In this document: positions 6,866 through 14,456 of the stretch, piece by piece
Position numbering within the stretch: position 1 is the stretch's first letter
Layout of the letters: each line of letters begins with the position of its first letter
Origin: Klebsiella pneumoniae
GTDB lineage: Bacteria > Verrucomicrobiota > Verrucomicrobiia > Limisphaerales > SXTU01
Length of the DNA: 48,633 nucleotides
Direction: 5' to 3'
Assembly: GCA_943330855.2 (NCBI GenBank)
Contig: CALQJI020000037.1
Location: forward strand, 1-48,633
Program-made: the position numbers and the translations under genes
The notes under the pieces: generated by a model
Seen by the model: only the letters and a program-made list of their open reading frames with translations
Database searches by the model: none
Told to the model about the DNA's origin: nothing

Positions 6866-8688
6866 GCGCTCGGTGCGCCGGGGGGTTGCTCTTTCTTCAC
6901 CGCCGCCTTCACCTCGATATGCAAATCCTTCAACTGCCGCGCGGAGACGGCGGAGGGGGAGTGGGTCATCAGGCAGACGCCCTTCGCGGTCTTCGGGAAG
7001 GCGATGACGTCGCGGATGCTCGGGGTGTTGCAGAGGATGGCGATGAGGCGGTCGAAGCCCAGCGCGATGCCGCCGTGCGGGGGCGCGCCATACTTGAAGG
7101 CTTCCAGCATGTAGCCGAAGCGGAGTTGGGTCTCGTCGGGGGGAATCGCGAGGAGTTCCTCGAAGATGGTCTTCTGCACGGCAGGCTGGTGGATGCGGAT
7201 GCTGCCGCCGCCGAGTTCCACGCCGTTGACCACGATGTCGTAGTGCTGGCCGCGGACTTTCTTCGGGTCGGTCTTGAGCAGCGGGATGTCTTCGGTGACG
7301 GGCGCGGTGAAGGGGTGGTGGCTGGAATACCAGCGGTTCATCTCGCGGTCGAAGCCGAGCAGCGGGAACTCGATGACCCAGAGGAAATTGAATTGCTTAG
7401 GGTCGATGACAAGTTTGCCCTGGGTCTTGAGCACGTCGGCGCAGTAGAGGCGAATCTTTCCGAGGATTTCGCAGGCGTTGAGCCACTGGTCGGCGGCGAA
7501 GAGAATCAAGTCGCCTTCCTCGATGGCGAGTTTGGTCTTGAGCGCGGTCTTCTCGGCCTCGCTGAAGAACTTCACGATGGGGGATTTCCAGTCGCCGTTC
7601 TCGGCCTTGATGTAGGCGAGGCCGCGCGCGCCGAAGCTCTTGGCGTATTCGGTCATCGTCTCGATTTGGCCCTGCGTGGCGCAGGCGAGTCCCTTGACGT
7701 TCATCGCCTTGACCACGCCGCCGCTGGCGATGGCACCGCTGAAGACCTTGAAGGTGCTCGCGCGGAAGTCTTCGGTGAAGTCCACGAGCTCCATGCCGAA
7801 GCGCGTGTCGGGCTTGTCGATGCCGTAGCGGTTCAGGGCTTCCTCGAAACTGATGCGCTTGAAGGGCGTGGGGATGTCGAGGTTCAGCGCGGTCTTCCAG
7901 ACGCGTTTCAGCAAGCCCTCGATGAGCGCGTAAATGTCTTCGCGCTCGATGAAGCTCATCTCGATGTCCACCTGCGTGAACTCGGGCTGGCGGTCGGCGC
8001 GCAAATCCTCGTCGCGGTAGCAGCGGGCGAGCTGGAAGTAGCGCTCGATGCCGCCGCACATGAGGATTTGTTTGAACTGCTGGGGCGATTGCGGCAGCGC
8101 GTAGAACGTGCCGGGTTCGCGGCGGTTCGGGACGAGGAACTCGCGCGCGCCCTCGGGCGTGGACTTGAACAGCGTGGGCGTCTCGACTTCGAGAAAGCCC
8201 TGCTCGTCCATGAACACGCGCGTGGCGGTGGCGACCTTCGAGCGGACGCGGAGGTTGCGCGCCATCTCGGGGCGGCGGAGATCGAGGTAACGGTATTGGA
8301 GACGCAGCTCTTCGTTGACCTTGCTCGCGACCTCGGGGTCGTCCACCGGGAACGGAAGGACTTCGGCGTGGTTGAGCACGACCATTTCCTTCACGAGCAC
8401 TTCGATTTGGCCGGTGGCGATTTTGTCGTTGTTCGTGCCGGCGGGGCGGACGCGGACCTTGCCGATGATTTCGATGACGGACTCGGCGTGCAGGTGCGTG
8501 GCGGTCTCGAAGACCTCCTTGGGCAAATCCTGCGGGTCGAAAACCGTCTGCGTGCGGCCCTCGCGGTCGCGGAGATCAATGAAGAGGACGCCGCCGAGGT
8601 CGCGGCGGGAGTGGACCCAGCCGGTCAAAGTGACGGTTTGCCCGGCGTGGTCGGGACGAAGTTCGTTGCAATGGTGTGTGCGTTTCAT
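6862..8688 (-). CDS. aspS: aspartyl-tRNA synthetase, bacterial GAD-domain type
   Basis: This class IIb synthetase charges tRNA(Asp) with aspartate. Its 608 residues fit the bacterial type. Residues 1-110 are the OB-fold anticodon-binding domain (LTGWVHSRRDLGGVLFIDLRDREG). Motif 2 is the CYRDEDLRADRQPEFTQ segment. A GAD domain is inserted at roughly residues 290-420 (FSGAIASGGVVKAMNVKG). Motif 3 is GIALGFDRLIA near the end. The start ATG (8686-8688) is followed directly by MKRTHHCNELR, as in homologues. The gene lies 162 bases after der on the same strand and overlaps the downstream methyltransferase by four bases. Whether it also makes Asp-tRNA(Asn) cannot be judged here, because the Asn-specific genes are not in the window. 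Confidence 0.97.
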   Translation of the reverse strand: MKRTHHCNELRPDHAGQTVTLTGWVHSRRDLGGVLFIDLRDREGRTQTVFDPQDLPKEVFETATHLHAESVIEIIGKVRVRPAGTNNDKIATGQIEVLVKEMVVLNHAEVLPFPVDDPEVASKVNEELRLQYRYLDLRRPEMARNLRVRSKVATATRVFMDEQGFLEVETPTLFKSTPEGAREFLVPNRREPGTFYALPQSPQQFKQILMCGGIERYFQLARCYRDEDLRADRQPEFTQVDIEMSFIEREDIYALIEGLLKRVWKTALNLDIPTPFKRISFEEALNRYGIDKPDTRFGMELVDFTEDFRASTFKVFSGAIASGGVVKAMNVKGLACATQGQIETMTEYAKSFGARGLAYIKAENGDWKSPIVKFFSEAEKTALKTKLAIEEGDLILFAADQWLNACEILGKIRLYCADVLKTQGKLVIDPKQFNFLWVIEFPLLGFDREMNRWYSSHHPFTAPVTEDIPLLKTDPKKVRGQHYDIVVNGVELGGGSIRIHQPAVQKTIFEELLAIPPDETQLRFGYMLEAFKYGAPPHGGIALGFDRLIAILCNTPSIRDVIAFPKTAKGVCLMTHSPSAVSARQLKDLHIEVKAAVKKEQPPGAPSA

Positions 8689-8850
8689 GGTAGCGGTCAG
8701 CTTTTAGCGGTCAGCAATCAGCGGGTCAAGGTTGAGCCGAAAGAGCGCGGACTTTGGCGGTCGGATGCTGGGATTCAAAGGAAAAATCCCGGCGTAGACG
8801 GCTGTTCGGCACTGGCAGTCGGCGGTCGCGCTCGGAGCAAGCGCGGCCGG

Positions 8851-10521
8851 CTATCGCTTCGCCCGCGCTGCGGCGCGGCCTTTGCCCGAGCGACGCTCTG
8901 ACGACAGGCCGCTCCGCTTACGTTTCGTTGGGCGCACCGGTGGCCCACCGGGGCGCTGCTTGAACTTCCTCAGTGGCTCGACGGTTCTCGGACGCGCTTT
9001 CGCGACGAGGATGACGGGGCAGCCTTCGTAGCCGAAGGCCTTGCGCATCTCGCCGGCGAGATACTTGGTGTATTGCTCCGAGAGCAGTTCGTCGCGGTTG
9101 ACGAAGAGCAGGAACGTGGGCGGGGCTTGCCGGACTTGCGTGGCGTAGAAGAATTTCAGGTGATGTCCCACGGAGCTGACGGGCTGGCGGCGCTTGATGG
9201 CGTCGGTGAGCGTGCGGTTCAGGATGGCCGTGGGCACCTGTTGCTGGAGCTGGGCACCGACGTAGCGGACCGCTTCGAGCAAGCGGTCGAGCTGGAAGCC
9301 GGACTTGGCGGAGGTGAAGAGCACGGGCGCGTAATCGAGGAAGAAGAGCTTCTCCTGAACCCAGGTGCCGAACTCGGCGAGCGTGGTGAGGATGCTGGCG
9401 ACCGCTCCTTCCCGGTGGTGCTTGCTCTGCTTTTCCTTGCGCGCCAGTTCTTCCTCGCGTGCGGCGCGCACGGCCTTGTCCATCAAGTCCCACTTGTTGA
9501 TGACCACGATACAGGCGCGCTTCGCCTCGACGATGAGGTCGGCGATCTTTTTGTCCTGCTCGACGATGCCCGTCTCCGCGTCAATGACGAGCACGACGAT
9601 GTCCGCGCGCTGAATGGCCTCTTCGCTGCGCTGCACACTGAAATACTCCACGGTGTTGTCCACGCGGCGCGCCTTGCGCAGGCCGGCGGTGTCAATGAGC
9701 ACATACTGTTGCTTCACGCCCTCGGTCACGACCTCGAAGGGCACATCTACGGAGTCGCGCGTGGTGCCGGGGATGGGGCTGACGATGACGCGCTCCGAGT
9801 TCGTGAGCGCGTTGATGATGGAAGACTTTCCGACGTTGGGGCGGCCAACGATAGCGAGCTTGAGCGGGCCGGTGCGCGGGCGAAAACTCTTTTTAACTGG
9901 GCCGGCGTCTCCGGCTGCGGCGTCAGCTGCGACAGCGGCTTCCACTTCGGCAGCGGCTTCTTCTTCGGTTAGGCCGTAGGGACCATCACCTTCCGGATTG
10001 TCGTCAGGCCTCGCATCCGGCAGGTAATTGGCCGCCTTGTTCATCAGCCACTCGATGCCCCGCCCGTGGATGGCGGTGACGGGGAAAATTTGGTCAAAGC
10101 CCAGCTCCGCGAACTCCGTGACGCCAGCCTCAGACTTGTAGTTGTCCACCTTGTTGACAGCCACCAGCACAGGCTTGCCGGACTTGCGTAAACGCTCTGC
10201 CACTTCCTTGTCCAGCGGCACGATCCCTTCCTGCACGTTGACGACGAGGATGATGACGTGCGCGGACTCGACGGCGATCTCTACCTGTTCGAGCGCCGCG
10301 TTGACGATGACATCCTCGACCTTTTCGCCGCGGAGCAAGCCGATGCCGCCGGTGTCAATGAGAGTGAAGGTCCTGCCGCGCCATTCCGCCTCAGCGGTCA
10401 CGCGGTCGCGGGTGACGCCCGGCATATCATGCACGATGGCGATGCGGCGGCCGGCGATGCGGTTGAAAAGCGCGGATTTCCCGACGTTGGGGCGACCGAC
10501 AATGGCAATAAGTCCGGACAT
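8851..10521 (-). CDS. der: ribosome biogenesis GTPase Der (EngA), with a long linker
   Basis: This double-GTPase protein is needed for assembly of the large ribosomal subunit. It has 556 residues from ATG 10521 (MSGLIAIVGRPNVGKSALF). Each G domain shows its own motif set: G1 GRPNVGKS, G3 DTGG and G4 NKVD in the first; G1 GRPNVGKS, G3 DTAG and G4 NKWD in the second. A C-terminal KH-like domain follows. Two parts are longer than in typical Der proteins (about 440-490 residues). One is an acidic, Ala/Glu-rich linker between the G domains (about residues 165-215), followed by KKSFRPR. The other is a basic C-terminal tail (RPTKRKRSGLSSERRSGKGR). The reading from 10752 adds 77 residues of non-family sequence and is rejected. 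Confidence 0.96.
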   Translation of the reverse strand: MSGLIAIVGRPNVGKSALFNRIAGRRIAIVHDMPGVTRDRVTAEAEWRGRTFTLIDTGGIGLLRGEKVEDVIVNAALEQVEIAVESAHVIILVVNVQEGIVPLDKEVAERLRKSGKPVLVAVNKVDNYKSEAGVTEFAELGFDQIFPVTAIHGRGIEWLMNKAANYLPDARPDDNPEGDGPYGLTEEEAAAEVEAAVAADAAAGDAGPVKKSFRPRTGPLKLAIVGRPNVGKSSIINALTNSERVIVSPIPGTTRDSVDVPFEVVTEGVKQQYVLIDTAGLRKARRVDNTVEYFSVQRSEEAIQRADIVVLVIDAETGIVEQDKKIADLIVEAKRACIVVINKWDLMDKAVRAAREEELARKEKQSKHHREGAVASILTTLAEFGTWVQEKLFFLDYAPVLFTSAKSGFQLDRLLEAVRYVGAQLQQQVPTAILNRTLTDAIKRRQPVSSVGHHLKFFYATQVRQAPPTFLLFVNRDELLSEQYTKYLAGEMRKAFGYEGCPVILVAKARPRTVEPLRKFKQRPGGPPVRPTKRKRSGLSSERRSGKGRAAARAKR

Positions 10522-10923
10522 AGCGGGGCGCAGCGTGCCGTGTGGCGCGTGACATGGCGATACTTTTGAATCCGACTTTGAACTGGTGGCACCTCCGTCG
10601 CGCCACGCCTGCCCCTCCACCGATTCGGGGTGGAGCACAGTCGGGGAGCCAGCCACTTCGCAAGAGCCTGAGGCAGGATCACGCAGTTGAGCCACGGATG
10701 AAACGCGGAACAGGTGAAATTCTTGCCGCTGTGATTCCGTGTGCTTCACCACGCGTTGGTGGCCGCGTTAAGCTCCCCCGTAGAGGCGCTCGTCCCGCCC
10801 CCATCCGTGTTTCATCTGTGTTCCATCCGTGGCTAAAGCTGCCTTCTGGCTGAGAGCTGTCCGCGTGCGCGCTCGGCAATTTCGGAGTTTCAGCCGGGCG
10901 GGGGCATCCGTAGCATCGCCGTC
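10522..10923. other. intergenic region between divergent genes, with inverted repeat
   Basis: About 400 bases lie between der (leftward) and a secreted esterase (rightward), and must hold both promoters. No gene is visible. AGCCACGGATG (10690-10700) is perfectly complementary to CATCCGTGGCT (10824-10834), and near-copies of GATGAAACACGGATG follow the same pattern on both sides. This resembles a widespread intergenic word family of environmental bacteria and may be a small dispersed element. I could not place promoter boxes with confidence. Confidence 0.5.
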
Positions 10924-11733
10924 ATGCGATTCCTCATTGCCCTGTTGCTTTTGGTTTCCACGGCTCTCGCCGAACTCAAGTCGGACATCGAGTTCGCAAA
11001 GGTCGGGGACGTGAGCCTGACGCTCGACGTGAATGTGCCGGACGGCCCGGGACCGTTCCCGACAGTCATCCTCGTCCACGGCGGCGGCTGGATGCGCGGG
11101 GACAAGACCACTTACATCAAGCCACTCTTCGCGCCGCTGACGAAGGCGGGCTTCACCTGGTTCACCATCAACTACCGCCTCGCGCCGGCGCACCGCTGGC
11201 CCGCCTGCGCGGACGATGTCGAGCGAGCCATCCGCTGGGTGAAGGCCAACGCGGCCCACTACAAGGCCGACCCGAAACGCATTGCGCTCGTCGGGGAGTC
11301 GGCCGGCGGGCATCTCGTCTCCTACGTCGGCGTGCGCGGGGCAGGGGAGACCCGCGTCGCGGCAGTGGTTCCCATCTACGCACCACACGACTTGGCGGCG
11401 CACGCGAGCGCGCGCAACGCCCTCGGGCCTTCACTCTCCGCGCTGTTCGGACTGACCGATCTGAACGAGGAGGCGAAGAAACAACTGCGCGCCGCTTCCG
11501 TGACGAGCTATTTGCGCAAGGGCCTGCCGCCCTTCTTGCTCCTCCACGGCACGAAGGACGCGCAGGTGGACTACTCGCAGTCCGTGAAATTCCAGGAGCA
11601 GATGAAAGCGCTCGGCAACACCTGCGACTTCATCACCATCCCCGACGGCGCGCACGGCATGGGCGGCTGGGACAAGCTGCTGCCCGACTACACGGACCAA
11701 CTCGTCGCGTGGCTGCGGAAGTCGTTCAAGTAG
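10924..11733 (+). CDS. secreted alpha/beta-hydrolase (carboxylesterase/lipase type)
   Basis: The first 17 residues (MRFLIALLLLVSTALAE) are a clear Sec signal peptide, so the 269-residue protein is probably exported. HGGGW (about residue 55) is the oxyanion-hole motif of hormone-sensitive-lipase-like esterases. GESAGG (about residue 124) carries the nucleophile serine of the GxSxG motif. The acid and His of the triad are most likely the Asp in LLHGTKDAQVDY and the His in PDGAHGMGGW. Substrate is unknown; such enzymes deacylate small esters, including acetylated sugars. It is followed 69 bases later by an MFS transporter on the same strand, which may take up a product. That link is inferred from order only. 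Confidence 0.85.
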   Translation: MRFLIALLLLVSTALAELKSDIEFAKVGDVSLTLDVNVPDGPGPFPTVILVHGGGWMRGDKTTYIKPLFAPLTKAGFTWFTINYRLAPAHRWPACADDVERAIRWVKANAAHYKADPKRIALVGESAGGHLVSYVGVRGAGETRVAAVVPIYAPHDLAAHASARNALGPSLSALFGLTDLNEEAKKQLRAASVTSYLRKGLPPFLLLHGTKDAQVDYSQSVKFQEQMKALGNTCDFITIPDGAHGMGGWDKLLPDYTDQLVAWLRKSFK

Positions 11734-11802
11734 CGGCAGCGGCTAGCGACCCGGAGATGTGATTTGCCAACGTCACGGTCGCCAGTGTTTAACCTGTCAC
11801 CC

Positions 11803-13062
11803 ATGACCCACGCTCCACCGCCCGTCACCATCACGGGCCGCTACCTCGCCGTGACGGTAGCCTTCCTCGGCTGGCTGTGCGCGGGCGTGCAGCTCGGCAC
11901 GCTGCCCATCGCGTCGCTCTCCATCTCGCAGGACTTCATGGGCGCGGCCTACGATGCGAAGGCGGCGGGCCGGTGGTTCAGCTATTACACAGCGGCGCTG
12001 AGTCTGGGCGCGGCCATCGGTGGCATCGCGCTGGGCTGGCTGGGTGACCGCTGCGGCCGCACAAAGGCAATGGCCGCGAGCATCTTTTGCTATTCGCTTT
12101 TCGCCGGCGCGGGCGGCTTTGCGCAGACGCAGGAGCAACTCGCCGTGCTGCGCTTCCTCGCGGGGTTGGGCATCGGCGGGATGTGGCCCAACGGCGTCGC
12201 GCTTGTCTCCGAGGTCTGGCCGGATGTGTCCCGTCCGTTCCTCGCGGGAGTGATGGGGGCGGCCTTCAACCTCGGAATGTTTCTCATCTCGCAAGTCAGC
12301 CTCGTCTGGCAAATCACGGCGGATTCTTGGCGCTGGCTGTTGTTCCTCAGCGCGGCTCCGGCGGTCGTGGGCATGGCCGCGCTGTGGGTGGTGCCGGAGT
12401 CGCCCAAGTGGCTCGCTCTGCGTGGCGATGGCGCGCAGTTCAAATCCAGCACGCCGATGCGGGAGCTGTTTAGTCCGGCGCTGCTGCGTGTGACCCTCTC
12501 GGGCATCCTGCTCGCGTCCATCCCACTGATCGCCGCGTGGAGTGCTGGGCGCTGGCTGACGCCGTGGGCGGACTCGATCGCGGGCAAGACCGACCCCGGA
12601 TACAAGGCCAGCACGCAGGCCTATTGGGCCTTCGGCGCGACGGTGGGTAGTTTCTTCGGCGGTCAGCTTGCGAGCTGGCTTGGGCGGAGGCTCACGTATT
12701 TCCTCATCAGCCTCGGCTCGGTCGTGCTGACGTGCGGCATCTTCCTGTTCCTCAAGCCGCTGGAGCCGCTGTTTCTTCCAATGGTGCTGTTGCAGGGCTT
12801 TGTGGTGACGCTGTTTTTCGGCTGGCTACCGCTGTGCTTGCCAGAACTGTTCCCGACGCGCGTGCGGGCGTCCGGCGCGGGCATGAGTTATAACTTCGGT
12901 CGCTTCCTCGTGGCGGTGGGAGTGCTGTTCGCCGGAGTGCTGACGGAGTTCTTCGGCGGAGATTTCGCGAAGGCCGGAGCCATCATGGGCACGGTCTACG
13001 GCCTCGGGATGGTGGTCATCTGGTTCACGCCCGACACGACGGGGAAGAAGCTGGAGGACTGA
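11803..13062 (+). CDS. major facilitator superfamily transporter
   Basis: This 419-residue membrane protein has about twelve hydrophobic spans. The MFS signature between spans 2 and 3 is GWLGDRCGRTKAMAAS, and a related GGQLASWLGRRLTYF motif lies in the second half. The GFAQTQEQLAVLRFLAGLGIGGMWPNG region resembles the sugar-porter and sialate/organic-acid carriers. I chose ATG 11803 (MTHAPPPVTITG); an upstream TTG at 11764 adds thirteen non-family residues. Substrate cannot be assigned. It follows a secreted esterase and ends at a bidirectional terminator. Confidence 0.88.
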   Translation: MTHAPPPVTITGRYLAVTVAFLGWLCAGVQLGTLPIASLSISQDFMGAAYDAKAAGRWFSYYTAALSLGAAIGGIALGWLGDRCGRTKAMAASIFCYSLFAGAGGFAQTQEQLAVLRFLAGLGIGGMWPNGVALVSEVWPDVSRPFLAGVMGAAFNLGMFLISQVSLVWQITADSWRWLLFLSAAPAVVGMAALWVVPESPKWLALRGDGAQFKSSTPMRELFSPALLRVTLSGILLASIPLIAAWSAGRWLTPWADSIAGKTDPGYKASTQAYWAFGATVGSFFGGQLASWLGRRLTYFLISLGSVVLTCGIFLFLKPLEPLFLPMVLLQGFVVTLFFGWLPLCLPELFPTRVRASGAGMSYNFGRFLVAVGVLFAGVLTEFFGGDFAKAGAIMGTVYGLGMVVIWFTPDTTGKKLED

Positions 13063-13065
13063 AAA

Positions 13066-13100
13066 GCAAAAGCCGCGTGGTTCGCCACGCGGCTTTCGGA
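13066..13100. terminator. bidirectional rho-independent terminator
   Basis: AAGCCGCGTGG (13070-13080) pairs with CCACGCGGCTT (13085-13095) around a TTCG tetraloop. A-rich bases lie on the left and TTTC on the right, so it can stop transcription from both the MFS gene and the convergent DUF1501 gene. Confidence 0.85.
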
Positions 13101-13118
13101 AGAACAGTTTTAGGCGAT

Positions 13119-14417
13119 TCAGCTCACCAGTTCCTTCAACGCCGTGCCGTTGCGGACGATCATGATCGGGCGGCCGGTGCGGGTGTTGTATTCCTTGCGC
13201 GAGTCGATGCCCAGTGCGCGGTAGAACGTCGCGGCCACGTCGTCGGGGGTGATGGCTTTGTCCTTCGGGCCTTCGCCCTTGGCGTCGGACTCGCCGACGA
13301 CTTGGCCACCTTGGATACCGCCACCACCGAGGAGGCAAAACATCGCGCGGGGATAGTGGTCGCGACCGCCACGGGCGTTGACCTTCGGCGTGCGGCCAAA
13401 CTCACCGGTCACGAAGACGGCGGTGGTTTCGAGCAGGCCCTTCGCGGCGAGGGCGTTGAACAGGCCGCTGAGGCCGGCGTCGAGCGTGGGGAGGTTCTTG
13501 TTCTTGAGCGTGGCGAAGTTGTCGCTGTGCGTGTCCCAGCCGCCGAGGCTGACGCTGGTGAAGCGCACGCCGCTCTCGACGAGGCGCATCGCGAGCAGGC
13601 AGCTCTGCGAGAACTGGTCCTTGCCGAAGAGGTTCACGATGTTCTCGGATTCCTTGCCGGTGTCGAAGGCGTCGCGGGCCTTGCTGGAGCGCATCATCGC
13701 GTAAGCCTTCTGGCCGAACTGGTCCATGCCGGCGAGGAGTTTGTCTTCCTTGCCGAACTCGCCGAACGCGGTGTCGTAGCGCTTCACGAGGTCTTGGCGG
13801 CGGTCCACGTCTTCGAGGGTGACGCCGTTCTTGAGGGCGAGGCCGCGGACTTCGAGGGCCTTGCCGGGTGAGGGCGAGCCGCCGGTCTCGAAGGGCCCAT
13901 ATTCCACGCCGAGGTAGCCAGTGGCGTTCTCGCCGAGGTTCGGCACGGCCACGAAGCTGGGCAGATACTCGGTGCCGCGCAGTTCCTTGGATACGACCGC
14001 GCCGTAATGCGGGTAGTTGAGGGAGGGCAGGGGACGGTTGCCGGTGTTCATGTAGCGCGAACCCAGCTCGTGGGCCGCGAGCGTGTGGCTGACGCCGCGC
14101 AGGATAGCGAACTTGTCGGCGCACTTGGCGAGCTTGGGGAGGTGCTCGGAAATCATCACGCCGTCGGCGTTGGTATTGATGGGCTTGAACTCGCCGCGAT
14201 GCGTCTCGGGCGCGTCAGGCTTGAGGTCGAAGGTGTCCATGTGGCTCGGGCCACCGCCGAGGCGCACGAAGATGGCGGCCTTGCCCTTGGCTTCGCTGAC
14301 CGCGCCCTGGCTGCTCAAGGCGAAGTAGTCACTGAGGCTCAGGCCGACGCCGGCGAGCGCGCCGACACGCAAGAAGTCGCGGCGAGCGACCCCGTCACAG
14401 GTGGTGTGGATGGACAT
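13119..14417 (-). CDS. Tat-exported DUF1501 protein
   Basis: The family has no settled biochemical role but has a sulfatase/alkaline-phosphatase-like fold and is extremely common in Planctomycetes and Verrucomicrobia. The 432 residues start with a twin-arginine signal (RRDFLRVGALAGVG, arginines 12-13), so a folded, probably cofactor-bearing protein is exported. Typical segments are LGGGPSHMDTFDLKP, GVMISEHLPKLAKCADKFAILR, VSLGGWDTHSDNF and FVTGEFGRTPKVNARGGRDHYP; the last two hold the probable metal-binding Asp and His residues. It is 39 bases downstream of a DUF1549/DUF1553 gene on the same strand. This pairing recurs across the PVC group and suggests joint work at the cell surface or periplasm. 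Confidence 0.92.
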   Translation of the reverse strand: MSIHTTCDGVARRDFLRVGALAGVGLSLSDYFALSSQGAVSEAKGKAAIFVRLGGGPSHMDTFDLKPDAPETHRGEFKPINTNADGVMISEHLPKLAKCADKFAILRGVSHTLAAHELGSRYMNTGNRPLPSLNYPHYGAVVSKELRGTEYLPSFVAVPNLGENATGYLGVEYGPFETGGSPSPGKALEVRGLALKNGVTLEDVDRRQDLVKRYDTAFGEFGKEDKLLAGMDQFGQKAYAMMRSSKARDAFDTGKESENIVNLFGKDQFSQSCLLAMRLVESGVRFTSVSLGGWDTHSDNFATLKNKNLPTLDAGLSGLFNALAAKGLLETTAVFVTGEFGRTPKVNARGGRDHYPRAMFCLLGGGGIQGGQVVGESDAKGEGPKDKAITPDDVAATFYRALGIDSRKEYNTRTGRPIMIVRNGTALKELVS

Positions 14418-14456
14418 AGTTTGTTCTGAGTTTTGGGTTTTGAGTTAAAGCGCTGA

